A stretch of DNA of 64,000 bases. Source: DAISWO01 sp036826295. Lineage in GTDB: Bacteria > Patescibacteriota > Saccharimonadia > Saccharimonadales > JAGQNJ01. Location of the stretch: the NCBI GenBank assembly GCA_036826295.1, contig DAISWO010000002.1, forward strand, positions 1-64,000. The letters run 5' to 3'. The notes below the pieces were generated by a model that was not told the origin of the DNA, did not search any database, and was given only the letters and a program-made list of their open reading frames with translations. Of the stretch, positions 1-8,385 are shown one piece after another; positions within the stretch are counted from its first letter, which is position 1; every line of letters begins with the position of its first letter. Position numbers and translations under genes: made by a program.

Positions 1-1
1 A

Positions 2-1513
2 AACACAATTTGTATTACTTCCAAGACTAAGCTGATTGGCCTTGGTGGAGTTATGGGAGGCAGTGAAACGGAAGTCGATGCTAATACGAAGAACATAGTG
101 CTTGAGTGCGCAACCTTTGATATGTTCTCTATTCGACGCACTAGTATGTCTCATGGTGTATTTTCAGATGCTGTAACACGCTTTAATAAAGGTCAGTCAC
201 CACTGCAAAACGATAAAGTGTTAGCTTACGCTTCGGCGATGGTTGAAAAGCTCGCGGGCGGGCAGATTACAGAAAAAGCCATCGATATTCGCCTAAAGCC
301 ACCAAGACCAAAAAAAGTTGCTACTCAAGCGCAGTTTATTAATATCCGGCTTGGGCTAAATTTGACGACCAGTGAGATAGTAAAACTACTCACAAACGTA
401 GAATTTGAGGTAATTCGCGAAAAAGCAAAATTATTGATCAAACCGCCATTTTGGCGCACTGATATTGAGATTCCCGAAGATATCGTAGAGGAAGTTGGCC
501 GATTGTATGGATACGACCATTTGCCTTTAGTTCTACCAACTAGATCATTGATACCAGCCGAGAAAAACCCGCTTTTAGAATTAAAGTCAAAAATCCGCCA
601 GACTTTGAGTAGTTTTGGCGCTAATGAAATACTTACATACAGCTTTGTCCACGACGATTTACTAGATAAAGCAACTCAGGATAAAAAACAGGCTTATAAA
701 CTCAGCAATGCCTTGTCGCCTGATCTGCAATACTATCGCTTAACATTAACGCCAAGTTTGCTGGACAAAGTACGCCCTAATATCAAGGCTGGGTTTGACG
801 AGTTTGCTTTATTTGAGATTAATAAAACTCACAACAAGACGAACATAGATAAACAACAAAAGTTGCCTGCCGAGCAAGAGATGACAGCATTTGTATTCGC
901 ATCAAAAAACGCTCAACAATCGCCACCTTATTATATGGCCCGAAAGTATTTGGATGAATTAGGCGACAAGCTTGGTATGAAGTTTGCGTATAAGGCAATC
1001 AAAGATTCGCCGAAGTATGCGGTGACAGCACCATTTGATTTAAGCCGGAGTGCCTACGTTACTGATGTAGCTAGCGGGGTATTTGTTGGTATAGTCGGTG
1101 AATATAAACAATCAATAATCAAAGCGTTAAAACTGCCGCAAAATATTGCTGGATTCGAGATCGGAACAGAACATTTACTCGACGCGCTCCCAAGTAGCAG
1201 TAGCTATCGACCTTTATCAAAATACCCAAAGATTAATCAAGATATAACCATGAAAGTTAATGCTAAAGTTCAGTTTGTTGACCTAGAGCAATCTATAGAC
1301 GGTACTCTTCGCGCAATCTCTGAACAGAAAAACTATAATTACCAAATATTGCCAGTTAGTGTTTATCAAAAGCCTAGGTCAGACTCAAAGAATATAACCT
1401 TTAGAATAACCCTAAGTCACAATGATCGAACTTTGGTTACCGAAGAAGTTAATGAAGTACTTGATAAAGTCTCAAAAGACGCAGGCCAAAAAATGAAGGC
1501 GCAAAAGGTCTAA
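2..1513 (+). CDS. pheT: Phenylalanine--tRNA ligase beta subunit, 3' part (start lies outside the window)
   Basis: Beta chain of phenylalanyl-tRNA synthetase, which together with PheS charges tRNA-Phe in the cytoplasm. The frame is already open at base 2. The ATG at 53 is internal, because the residues before and across it (GLGGVMGG) belong to the B3/4 editing domain, so the N-terminal tRNA-binding part is outside the window. In order one sees the end of B3/4, a B5 domain with PFWRTDIEIPEDI and the following GRLYGYDHLP, the catalytic-like core, and a C-terminal FDX-ACB anticodon-binding domain around YRPLSKYPKINQD. Nothing looks broken. The stop runs straight into the ATG of the next gene (TAAATG), so the two are probably co-transcribed. 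Family assignment is secure; only the missing 5' part is unknown. Confidence 0.95.
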   Translation, partial: NTICITSKTKLIGLGGVMGGSETEVDANTKNIVLECATFDMFSIRRTSMSHGVFSDAVTRFNKGQSPLQNDKVLAYASAMVEKLAGGQITEKAIDIRLKPPRPKKVATQAQFINIRLGLNLTTSEIVKLLTNVEFEVIREKAKLLIKPPFWRTDIEIPEDIVEEVGRLYGYDHLPLVLPTRSLIPAEKNPLLELKSKIRQTLSSFGANEILTYSFVHDDLLDKATQDKKQAYKLSNALSPDLQYYRLTLTPSLLDKVRPNIKAGFDEFALFEINKTHNKTNIDKQQKLPAEQEMTAFVFASKNAQQSPPYYMARKYLDELGDKLGMKFAYKAIKDSPKYAVTAPFDLSRSAYVTDVASGVFVGIVGEYKQSIIKALKLPQNIAGFEIGTEHLLDALPSSSSYRPLSKYPKINQDITMKVNAKVQFVDLEQSIDGTLRAISEQKNYNYQILPVSVYQKPRSDSKNITFRITLSHNDRTLVTEEVNEVLDKVSKDAGQKMKAQKV

Positions 1514-3283
1514 ATGAAATATATCTGGCGAATCATAAAATACACTAAAGAACTTTGGCGCTATTACCTAGCCGTCAGTATTATTTCGATCCTCGTTGCG
1601 CTGACGGGGCTATTGATACCGATGCTAAGTGGTAGGGCAATTGACACCATAAAAGTCGGAGCTACCGGCAACGTACGTTATGTGGTGCTACTTGCTACTG
1701 GTATTTTTTTGTTGGATCTTGCTTCGACATTACTTAGTAATATTGGTGGATACTTCGGTGATCGAATGTCTATAAAATTACAGAGACTATTAAGCTTTCG
1801 ATATTACGAACACCTACTAAGCTTGCCTCAAAAATATTTTGATACCGAGTTGTCCGGTACGATTATAAACCGCTTAAACAGATCGATTACTCAGGTTAGT
1901 GGCTTTATGCAGATGTGGAGTAATAACTTTTTACAGTTTATCTTTAGCACAGTTTTTGCTCTGATTATCATTGCTTACTACAGTGTCCCGATCGCACTAT
2001 TGCTGTTTTCGCTTTATCCGATCTATATTCTGATGACGGTAAAAACTAGTGGCAAGTGGATGAAGTACCAGGCCAAGATAAATAAAAACTTGGATATTGC
2101 CACCGGGCGTTTTGCAGAATCAATAGGTCAAATCAAAGTTGTAAAGAGTTTTATACAAGAAAAACACGAACTTAGCTTTTTTAAACGTCATTATGATAAA
2201 ACTGTTGGAATTGGCAAATCTCAATCTATTCTTTGGCACAAACGAGATGTGCAGAGGCGTGGAATACTAAATGTGATTTTCTACATTGTTTACTTGCTGA
2301 TTTTCGTTCAGGCCGTAAATGGGCAATTTAGCCCCGGTCAAGCAGTTGCATTGATCCTTTATGCTATGCAGATTCGCATCCCGATATTTACAATTAGCTT
2401 TTTAGTAGAGAATACTCAAAAAGCCATCGCTGATAGCAAGGACTATTTTGAAATCATGAATTTAGAGCCTGAAATTTCTGACAAATCAGGCGCGAAAGCT
2501 ATTAAAGTGAGTAAAGGGCAAATTAGCTTTAACAATGTAGAGTTTAGCTATGGGGATCAGCAGGTACTGAAAAACATTATCTTGGATATTGAGCCAGATA
2601 GTAAGATTGCACTAGTCGGCGAAAGTGGTGAGGGCAAGACCACGATTACTAATCTGCTGATGCGACTATACGAACCTCAAAAAGGCCAAATCTTAATCGA
2701 TGAGCAGAATATTAACGAGGTTACCCAAAAAAGTCTGCGAGAAAATATCGGTGTAGTATTTCAGGATCCAGCGTTATTTAGTGGAACAATCAGCGAAAAC
2801 ATCGCCTATGCTAGGCCCAATGCCAAACAATCAGATGTAGAAGCGGCGGCAAAAGCCGCTAATGCTCACGAATTTATAACAAAATTTGAAAAAGGCTACG
2901 AGTCAGAGATTGGCGAGCGAGGGCTGAAGTTGTCTGGTGGGCAAAAACAGCGTATTGCTATAGCCAGAGCCCTACTTAAAGACGCTCCGATTCTAATCCT
3001 AGACGAAGCTACCAGCAGTCTGGACAGTAAAAGTGAGGCAATGGTACAAGAAGCGCTAAAACGCCTTATGAAGGGCAGAACCACGCTGATAATCGCTCAC
3101 AGGCTTAGTACGATCCAGCACGTTGATAAGATTATTACCTTAACTGGGGGCAAGGTTGATGAAGTCGGCTCTCCAGAGCAGTTAGCCAAAACGGGTGGAA
3201 TCTACGCACAGCTACTGGCTATGCAACGTGGCGATAAAGAAAAAAGCAAAAAACAACTCAAAAAATACGAGATTTCATCATAA
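1514..3283 (+). CDS. ABC transporter, fused permease and ATPase (MsbA/exporter type)
   Basis: Half-transporter of the ABC exporter family: about 300 residues with six hydrophobic membrane segments followed by one nucleotide-binding domain; two copies would form the working pump in the cell membrane. The ATPase has every expected motif: Walker A GESGEGKTT near residue 369, Q-loop in VVFQDPALF, signature LSGGQKQR near residue 473, Walker B ILILDEATSSLD near 493, and the H-loop IIAHRLST. Length (589 residues) is normal. The start ATG directly follows the pheT stop with no own promoter visible. The substrate cannot be read from the sequence; lipids, peptides or drugs are all possible in this family. 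Confidence 0.93.
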   Translation: MKYIWRIIKYTKELWRYYLAVSIISILVALTGLLIPMLSGRAIDTIKVGATGNVRYVVLLATGIFLLDLASTLLSNIGGYFGDRMSIKLQRLLSFRYYEHLLSLPQKYFDTELSGTIINRLNRSITQVSGFMQMWSNNFLQFIFSTVFALIIIAYYSVPIALLLFSLYPIYILMTVKTSGKWMKYQAKINKNLDIATGRFAESIGQIKVVKSFIQEKHELSFFKRHYDKTVGIGKSQSILWHKRDVQRRGILNVIFYIVYLLIFVQAVNGQFSPGQAVALILYAMQIRIPIFTISFLVENTQKAIADSKDYFEIMNLEPEISDKSGAKAIKVSKGQISFNNVEFSYGDQQVLKNIILDIEPDSKIALVGESGEGKTTITNLLMRLYEPQKGQILIDEQNINEVTQKSLRENIGVVFQDPALFSGTISENIAYARPNAKQSDVEAAAKAANAHEFITKFEKGYESEIGERGLKLSGGQKQRIAIARALLKDAPILILDEATSSLDSKSEAMVQEALKRLMKGRTTLIIAHRLSTIQHVDKIITLTGGKVDEVGSPEQLAKTGGIYAQLLAMQRGDKEKSKKQLKKYEISS

Positions 3284-3294
3284 ATTGTTAATGC

Positions 3295-3323
3295 TTGCAA
3301 TAGTAGATTTCCAGTAGTAGCAT
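3295..3323 (+). promoter_or_regulatory. Promoter for the 404-residue unknown gene
   Basis: TTGCAA, a 17-base spacer and TAGCAT. The -10 box ends only 10 bases before the ATG at 3334, so the transcript would begin at or next to the start codon (leaderless). No Shine-Dalgarno site is present. Confidence 0.55.
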
Positions 3324-3333
3324 TGATAGGATA

Positions 3334-4548
3334 ATGGATCGAACAGAATTTTACCCCGCCGAAGTACGTGTCCCCCTCGAAGAGCCGCAACTAAGTAGTT
3401 TATGGCCTGTCCGAAGCTTTTCTGTAGTACAGATGATTGGAACTCGACCAGTAGGCCATGATTGGGAAAAGCAACAAAAAATGGATGCCGAAATGTTTCC
3501 AGAGTTTGAAAAAACGATATTTGATATTGAGGATGGAGTAGCGGAGTTGAAATCTACTGGTGAATTAAGTAATTCTAGGGTGTTTGGAATGCTTCAGCAC
3601 CAGTTTTTAGATGATCTTGTTCAAGGTGTTGATACGAGTCAAAAAAACGCCGGGCTTTCGCAAGCAGAAATTAGAGTTCTTGATTATCTTGACGTAGTTT
3701 TACCAATAAGCCCAGATGATGAAGTCGTTATCTATGCAGATGGTGAACAAAGTCCAAGACCTAGTTGGTCTGACTACGTGACTCAACAAGCAGAGAAGAT
3801 ACAGGACGATCTGATTGGTGGCGAAATACAAGCCGATAACTTAGTAGTAACCCCCGAAGTGAAAGTAAGAGCCATGCGCGAGGGTAGAATTGCAAGAGGC
3901 CGCGAGCACCTAAAAAATAGTGCCATAATTGCCGGACTCGGAATAGCAGCACTAGTAGGTGGAGAAGTAGTTAGTAATGCTGCAGACGTTGAAGTGATTG
4001 GCGAATCAACTCGGGTTGCAGCAAATGTTTTAGGATTTTGGGCTGGATTTAAAGCGCTCGCCTGGATGGCTTCTAGTCAACAGTCTGTTGCAAATGAAAA
4101 AGCTTTTCGGAGAAGGTTAGAGTTTCCGTTATTTAATGAGGCTGATCTGAAATTCGAGGATATACGAACAGAAATAAATCATGAAGAACTTCAAGCTAGG
4201 AGAAAACACGAAACGAACGTCAGTGTATATTATTTTGATGATGCCGAAAAATATTACTCAGGGAGACAAGCAAGATCGATTGTCCTTCAATTTTTAGAAG
4301 GGGTTGAAACAATTAGTAATAGTGATGAACCATTCGTCTTTCTAGCCGAGAGAGTAAAAGAATGCCTGGAAGAAGCAGAAGACATCCCTGAAAAGTTACT
4401 AGAAATGTATAGGTTACTAGATAAGCACTTGCCTATCTCCGACAAAGACATGGTTACCCCTGTAAATGAGCTAACCGGTGAAAAGACGTGGCGAGGCTTT
4501 TTTGAAGCTTATCTGACAAAAAAGAAAAAAGAGTCTATCGGCAATTAG
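3334..4548 (+). CDS. Unknown protein with a central pair of membrane segments
   Basis: I do not recognise this 404-residue protein. It has a charged, mostly acidic N-terminal part of about 190 residues, then two hydrophobic stretches near residues 195-212 (SAIIAGLGIAALVGGEVV) and 229-248 (around VLGFWAGFKALAWMA), then a charged, helix-rich C-terminal part of about 150 residues. This suggests a membrane hairpin with both soluble parts on the same side. No catalytic motif was found. It is expressed from its own leaderless-type promoter rather than with the ABC transporter upstream, and is followed after 21 bases by a Nudix gene. Codon use resembles its neighbours, so there is no sign of transfer. 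Confidence 0.75.
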   Translation: MDRTEFYPAEVRVPLEEPQLSSLWPVRSFSVVQMIGTRPVGHDWEKQQKMDAEMFPEFEKTIFDIEDGVAELKSTGELSNSRVFGMLQHQFLDDLVQGVDTSQKNAGLSQAEIRVLDYLDVVLPISPDDEVVIYADGEQSPRPSWSDYVTQQAEKIQDDLIGGEIQADNLVVTPEVKVRAMREGRIARGREHLKNSAIIAGLGIAALVGGEVVSNAADVEVIGESTRVAANVLGFWAGFKALAWMASSQQSVANEKAFRRRLEFPLFNEADLKFEDIRTEINHEELQARRKHETNVSVYYFDDAEKYYSGRQARSIVLQFLEGVETISNSDEPFVFLAERVKECLEEAEDIPEKLLEMYRLLDKHLPISDKDMVTPVNELTGEKTWRGFFEAYLTKKKKESIGN

Positions 4549-4569
4549 GACATGGTAATCTAGTAAGCA

Positions 4570-5022
4570 GTGAAGCAAGACAAAAATCGAACAGCGGCTC
4601 GGGCAATAATAATTAGAGATAATAAGTTGCTGGTTATGAAACGCAATAAATTTGACGATATTTATTATGCTCTCATCGGTGGCGGTGTCGACCCTGGCGA
4701 AACAATAGAACAGGCATTGGTGCGTGAAGTTGATGAAGAAACCAGCATGACTATCACAACTTATAGAAAAGTTTTTATTGAACCAGCTTGGGGCAAGTAT
4801 GGCGACCAACACATTTATCTATGTGAAGATCCGGGGGGTGAGCCAGAGTTGCAACCGAGTACAGGAGAAGCTAAGTTAAATAAACTTGGTGGAAATACAT
4901 TCAAGCCAATGTGGCTAGAGATTAGCGAGATACCAAAAGTGAAGTTTCGATCCCCTAGCCCGCACAAACAACTAGTTATATGTTTGAGAGATGGGTTTAA
5001 AGACGAAGTTATTAGGATATAA
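4570..5022 (+). CDS. Nudix hydrolase
   Basis: Small cytoplasmic pyrophosphohydrolase of the Nudix family, which cleaves nucleoside diphosphates linked to another moiety. The Nudix box is complete: G-VDPGE-T, then REVDEETSM, with the Glu pair that binds magnesium, at about residues 37-59 of 150. The start is a GTG; no ATG gives the N-terminal strand, and a TAATCT box lies 8 bases upstream, consistent with a leaderless start. The rest (RSPSPHKQLVICLRDGF) does not narrow the substrate; housecleaning of damaged nucleotides is the default guess for the family. Confidence 0.88.
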   Translation: MKQDKNRTAARAIIIRDNKLLVMKRNKFDDIYYALIGGGVDPGETIEQALVREVDEETSMTITTYRKVFIEPAWGKYGDQHIYLCEDPGGEPELQPSTGEAKLNKLGGNTFKPMWLEISEIPKVKFRSPSPHKQLVICLRDGFKDEVIRI

Positions 5023-5089
5023 ATATTTCTGTTTGCTATTAAAATCTTGCATGCGCTATACTGATAACTAGAAAATTAGGGAGACAAAA

Positions 5090-5614
5090 ATGAGTAAAAA
5101 AGTAACACGAATCAGTGCCTTGGTCCTTGCGGTGTTATTTCTCGTTTCTTCACTAGGGTTTACAGGTATCGTAATCTGGCAAATGACACAACAAGATAAT
5201 CAAAAGGAGGAGCCCGTGGATCAAGCACAAACTGACCCTAATGCATTAACAGGTAAGCCACTAGCAGATTTTGAAACAGTAAAATCCGTAGATAAATTAG
5301 TTATTACTGATATTTCGCAGGGTAACGGCAAGGAAGCAAAAGTCGGCTCGAATATCACCGTTCATTACACTGGCGCAAACGCAACGACCGGGATTGTTTT
5401 TCAAAGTTCGAAAGACGTTAATCAGCCCATTCCTTTGGATTTAATTAAAGGTCAAGTAATTCAGGGCTGGGTTGATGGTGTGCCGGGTATGAAAGTTGGA
5501 GGCGTGCGGCGTATTTTGATACCTTCAGAACTGGCCTATGGAGAAGAAGGCAATTCTGGAATCCCACCAAATACTCCGTTAGTATTCGATATCGAACTAA
5601 TTGCCGTAAAATAG
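5090..5614 (+). CDS. Membrane-anchored FKBP-type peptidyl-prolyl cis-trans isomerase
   Basis: Isomerase of the FKBP family that would act outside the cytoplasmic membrane, where it could assist folding of exported proteins. Residues about 8-32 form one hydrophobic helix (ALVLAVLFLVSSLGFTGIV) without a clear cleavage site, so it is probably a signal anchor. A polar linker follows, and the FKBP domain fills about residues 75-174: VHYTGAN, the binding-pocket tryptophan in IQGWVDGV and the C-terminal FDIELI strand are all present. The usual FDSS after the bulge is FQSS here, so the conserved aspartate is replaced and activity may be reduced. It has a normal leader with a GGGAG ribosome site and a TATACT -10 box. 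Confidence 0.9.
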   Translation: MSKKVTRISALVLAVLFLVSSLGFTGIVIWQMTQQDNQKEEPVDQAQTDPNALTGKPLADFETVKSVDKLVITDISQGNGKEAKVGSNITVHYTGANATTGIVFQSSKDVNQPIPLDLIKGQVIQGWVDGVPGMKVGGVRRILIPSELAYGEEGNSGIPPNTPLVFDIELIAVK

Positions 5615-5649
5615 GCAAAAACATGCAAAAAACACAACATATGGGGGTA

Positions 5650-5678
5650 TTGAAATAAACATAAACACTATATACAAT
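5650..5678 (+). promoter_or_regulatory. Promoter for the glutaredoxin gene
   Basis: TTGAAA, exactly 17 bases, then TACAAT. The predicted transcript has a leader of about 45 bases ending in AAGAGGG, 7 bases before the GTG start. This is one of the minority of genes here with a conventional leader. Confidence 0.6.
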
Positions 5679-5730
5679 AGATGAAGTAACGAAATAAAAC
5701 ATACAAAAATATTAAAAAGAGGGTATCAAA

Positions 5731-5979
5731 GTGGCTAAAAACGTAACAATATATACAACTAATACATGCGCCTACTGCGTTATGGTAAAAAGATTTTTAC
5801 AATCAAAAGGACAGCAATATAACGAAGTTAATTTGGACACAAATCCAGAACGACAAAAAGAAGCCCAAGAAATGAGCGGAGCGCTGACTGTACCGGTAAC
5901 GGTTGTTACGAAAGATGACGACAGCAAACAAGTAGTTGTTGGCTATAACCTATCCCAGTTAGCGCCAGCGTTAGTCTAA
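5731..5979 (+). CDS. Glutaredoxin-like / NrdH-like thiol redox protein
   Basis: An 82-residue thioredoxin-fold electron carrier. The redox motif is CAYC at residues 13-16, and the cis-proline loop TVPVTVV is near residue 54. A GTG start is preceded by AAGAGGG at good spacing. Next comes a thioredoxin reductase gene after 69 bases, so the likely role is the NrdH type: a redoxin reduced by TrxB and donating to ribonucleotide reductase or other thiol targets. That partnership is inference from neighbourhood and size; a true glutathione-dependent glutaredoxin cannot be excluded from the motif alone. Confidence 0.9.
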   Translation: MAKNVTIYTTNTCAYCVMVKRFLQSKGQQYNEVNLDTNPERQKEAQEMSGALTVPVTVVTKDDDSKQVVVGYNLSQLAPALV

Positions 5980-6032
5980 TTATCTGTGAAGTTAGGGCTT
6001 AGAATAAATCATGGGGTTAGCTTTATATTATG

Positions 6033-6038
6033 TATAAT
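6033..6038 (+). promoter_or_regulatory. -10 box of trxB, leaderless type
   Basis: A consensus TATAAT ends 10 bases before the trxB ATG. The transcript start is expected within a few bases of the start codon. A GAGGGG run lies in the gap but would be partly or wholly outside the message. Confidence 0.55.
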
Positions 6039-6048
6039 GAGGGGATAA

Positions 6049-6978
6049 ATGGCGGAGAATAAAGATAAAATTGTTGATTTAGTGATTATCGGGGCTGGTC
6101 CGGCAGCTCTCTCTGCCGCTGTATATACGACCAGAGAAGATATCGAGACAGTATTATACGAGAAAGCAGTGGTGGGAGGTCTCGCGGCAGTTACGGATTG
6201 GGTAGACAACTATCCGGGTTTTTCTAAAGGCATTTCGGGGTTGGATCTTGCGGAGGAACTACGCAAACAAGCCGAAAGATTTGGAGCGGATATTCAACTT
6301 GGTGAAGTGACAAAAATTAGCGATCAGGGCAAATACCGCATCTTAACGACGACAGATGGTGAAGTTAAGGCTAAAGCCGTGCTAATTGCGACAGGCACAG
6401 ATTATAAGAAAATTGGCGTACCGGGTGAAGAAGAATACTATGCCCGTGGCGTACACTACTGTGCGACTTGTGACGGAGCGTTTTATCGTGACAAAAAACT
6501 AGTCGTCGTTGGCGGTGGTAATTCGGCGGTGCAAGAAGCGTTGTTTTTAACAAAATTCGCCTCGCATATCGATCTTTTAGTTCGTAGCACGATAAAAGCC
6601 TCTGATGTACTGATTGCAGAACTAGAGAAAAATGAAAAAATTACTGTGCATATTGGCACGAAAACGGATGAAATTGTCGGCAAAGACAACAAAGTCCTAA
6701 AAGTCACAGGCACAAAAGACGATAAAAAGACCGATTTTGTTTGTGACGGCGTGTTTGTATTCGTGGGGTTAAAGCCCAACACTCAGTTCTTGAAAGATTC
6801 GAAGATTGAGCTAGACGAGATTGGCTTTGTTAAATCAAAATCAGGATTACAAACCAGCATGAACGGGGTATTTGTAGCGGGTGACGTACGTCAAGGATCG
6901 ACAATGCAGATTGCTAGCGCCGTAGGCGAAGGCGCTACAGCAGCACTTCATATCAGAGAATTCTTAGAACAAAAATAA
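6049..6978 (+). CDS. trxB: Thioredoxin-disulfide reductase
   Basis: FAD/NADPH flavoenzyme that reduces thioredoxin-type proteins in the cytoplasm. The N-terminal FAD site is GAGPAA near residue 15, the redox-active CATC is at Cys138 and Cys141 inside HYCATCDGAFY, the NADPH-binding GGGNSAVQEA follows, and the second FAD contact is GVFVAGDVRQGSTMQI near the C-terminus. Length (309 residues) is normal for the low-molecular-weight class. It follows the redoxin gene, its likely substrate, but has its own -10 box. Confidence 0.95.
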   Translation: MAENKDKIVDLVIIGAGPAALSAAVYTTREDIETVLYEKAVVGGLAAVTDWVDNYPGFSKGISGLDLAEELRKQAERFGADIQLGEVTKISDQGKYRILTTTDGEVKAKAVLIATGTDYKKIGVPGEEEYYARGVHYCATCDGAFYRDKKLVVVGGGNSAVQEALFLTKFASHIDLLVRSTIKASDVLIAELEKNEKITVHIGTKTDEIVGKDNKVLKVTGTKDDKKTDFVCDGVFVFVGLKPNTQFLKDSKIELDEIGFVKSKSGLQTSMNGVFVAGDVRQGSTMQIASAVGEGATAALHIREFLEQK

Positions 6979-7024
6979 CGCTATTGCTTGCTTGAGTAAG
7001 TGCTGGGTAGGTAGACTATTGACT

Positions 7025-7423
7025 ATGAGAGAATGCACGCTCGGCGAAAAATTACTAAAACTGGATAGCGAACTTGGGCCTCAAATTGAAAATAACCGTA
7101 TACATATTAAGAGATTACAAGATCAAATAGTTGCTGATTTACATGAAATTGCTTTTCCGCTTTCGACAAATCAAGGAAGTATTAGAATAGTCACAGGCAC
7201 TGCGATCGAGACAGACGCTATACCGAAAGACATAGCTACGGTAGTTAATCAGCCAATGTTAATAGAAAGAGCAGGGTTATCTACGCCAGATGAGATGGAA
7301 CGCTTCGGGATTAAAGCTCTTGTAATGGCAGTATTTCCTGAAGAAGACGTAAGAAGGGCTTATTATTTTAATCCTTTTAGGAAAGATTTTGATATGAGGC
7401 CGATAGAGACGGATGAAAGTTAA
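7025..7423 (+). CDS. Unknown 132-residue protein
   Basis: No family recognised. The frame could begin at a TTG at 6992, but ATG 7025 is preferred: a TAGACT box ends 7 bases before it with TTGCTT 18 bases further up, matching the leaderless pattern of this genome, and the extra residues of the longer form look unlike protein (MSKCWVGRLLT). The product is soluble, with a helical N-terminal third (GEKLLKLDSELGPQIENNRI) and a mixed C-terminal part ending in charged residues. It sits alone between trxB and ppa. Confidence 0.65.
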   Translation: MRECTLGEKLLKLDSELGPQIENNRIHIKRLQDQIVADLHEIAFPLSTNQGSIRIVTGTAIETDAIPKDIATVVNQPMLIERAGLSTPDEMERFGIKALVMAVFPEEDVRRAYYFNPFRKDFDMRPIETDES

Positions 7424-7469
7424 TTCGTAGCGTAGTACAATAAGCAAGTAATAAACAAAAAGGAGAAGT

Positions 7470-7988
7470 ATGACTGAAGTAGGATATGGAAATGATGCAC
7501 CAAAAGTCGTAAATGTAATAATTGAAATTCAAAAAGGTAGTCGTAATAAAATTGAAGTGGACAAAGCCACGAATCGGCTATTTTTGGACAGGGTAAATGG
7601 AACGTTGCTTGGATATCCGGCCGATTACGGTTACGTACCAGATACATTATGCGATGATGGCGACCCGCTGGATGCATTGATTATTATTGACGAATCTCTG
7701 CCTCATGGAGTGGTGGTACCTGCAAGGGCAGTTGGGGTGTTGTATTTTGAAGATGACGGCGAGATGGACGAAAAATTAATATGTGTTCCGGCCGATGATA
7801 TTAGCAAAGATCATATAAAACATGTCGATGATCTGGGCGAAGCGTTCAAAAAGAATATCGAACACTTCTATAATCATTACAAAGACTGGAAGAAAGACTG
7901 GAAAGGTGTTAGCGCCAAGCTAAAAGGCTGGGGTGGACCAGAAGACGCTCAGAAAGTCATCCAAGATTCCATATCTGCAGTTAAGTAG
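7470..7988 (+). CDS. ppa: Inorganic pyrophosphatase, family I
   Basis: Soluble magnesium-dependent enzyme that hydrolyses pyrophosphate and so drives nucleotide polymerisation and aminoacylation. The family signature DGDPLDALI with its metal-binding aspartates is intact, as are the substrate contacts GYPADYGYVPDT and the C-terminal HFYNHYKD. Length (172 residues) is typical. It has a proper leader: a TACAAT box about 30 bases upstream and AAGGAG 6 bases before the ATG. Confidence 0.96.
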   Translation: MTEVGYGNDAPKVVNVIIEIQKGSRNKIEVDKATNRLFLDRVNGTLLGYPADYGYVPDTLCDDGDPLDALIIIDESLPHGVVVPARAVGVLYFEDDGEMDEKLICVPADDISKDHIKHVDDLGEAFKKNIEHFYNHYKDWKKDWKGVSAKLKGWGGPEDAQKVIQDSISAVK

Positions 7989-7994
7989 ATATAA

Positions 7995-8023
7995 TTGACA
8001 GCAATTGACACAAATTATATAAT
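7995..8023 (+). promoter_or_regulatory. Near-consensus promoter for the 91-residue unknown gene
   Basis: TTGACA, exactly 17 bases, TATAAT, then only 6 bases to the ATG at 8030. This is the best sigma-70-like promoter in the window and the clearest case for a message that begins at its start codon. Confidence 0.75.
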
Positions 8024-8029
8024 AGACTT

Positions 8030-8305
8030 ATGAGTTATGAAGATTATGCTGCTAATTCATCAGATGATTTACTAGCCGTTGATAGGGGCGATGTTCTCCC
8101 GCTACTAGAACGCGTGTCATTGGCTACGCTGGCAATAGATCTTTTGTTAGAAACTGATATCTATAACGTAGATGTCCGGATGCGGAATGTTTTCGGAAAA
8201 CTATTAAGGTCTGAGTGTCGCGAATTTACGCCCGGTAATACTGCTGACAGTGTGGGGCGAAGGTTTGACGCAATCGTTGCTTTTGCTGAGATAATGGAAG
8301 CGTAA
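8030..8305 (+). CDS. Unknown 91-residue protein
   Basis: Small acidic soluble protein with no recognised domain (begins MSYEDYAANSSDDLLAVDRGD). Support for it being real is the consensus promoter (TTGACA-17-TATAAT) placed 6 bases before the ATG, and codon use like its neighbours. It is predicted mainly helical. It stands just before the gap cluster, separated by an A-rich hexamer repeat, and no functional link can be claimed. Confidence 0.6.
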   Translation: MSYEDYAANSSDDLLAVDRGDVLPLLERVSLATLAIDLLLETDIYNVDVRMRNVFGKLLRSECREFTPGNTADSVGRRFDAIVAFAEIMEA

Positions 8306-8333
8306 AAAAACAAAAACAAAAACAAAAACAAAC
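8304..8333 (+). repeat. A-rich tandem hexamer tract (CAAAAA units)
   Basis: Seven A residues followed by three CAAAAA units and a partial fourth. The tract lies right after the stop of the 91-residue gene and covers the position where the gap promoter's -35 box and upstream element would be. It may act as an A-rich upstream element; copy-number change by slippage is possible but not shown. Confidence 0.7.
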
Positions 8334-8347
8334 ATAAGCGTTTGTGG

Positions 8348-8378
8348 TACAATATCCTCTGAATTAACAGAGGATATT
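8348..8378 (+). promoter_or_regulatory. gap -10 box with overlapping 10-bp inverted repeat
   Basis: TACAAT at 8348-8353 is the likely -10 box. A perfect 10-bp inverted repeat, AATATCCTCT and AGAGGATATT with an 8-base centre, spans 8351-8378, overlapping the -10 box and the predicted start site. Its right arm carries AGAGGAT, the probable ribosome site of gap. It could be a repressor operator, or, if transcription starts earlier than predicted, a hairpin hiding the ribosome site. Confidence 0.6.
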
Positions 8379-8385
8379 TTATAAA

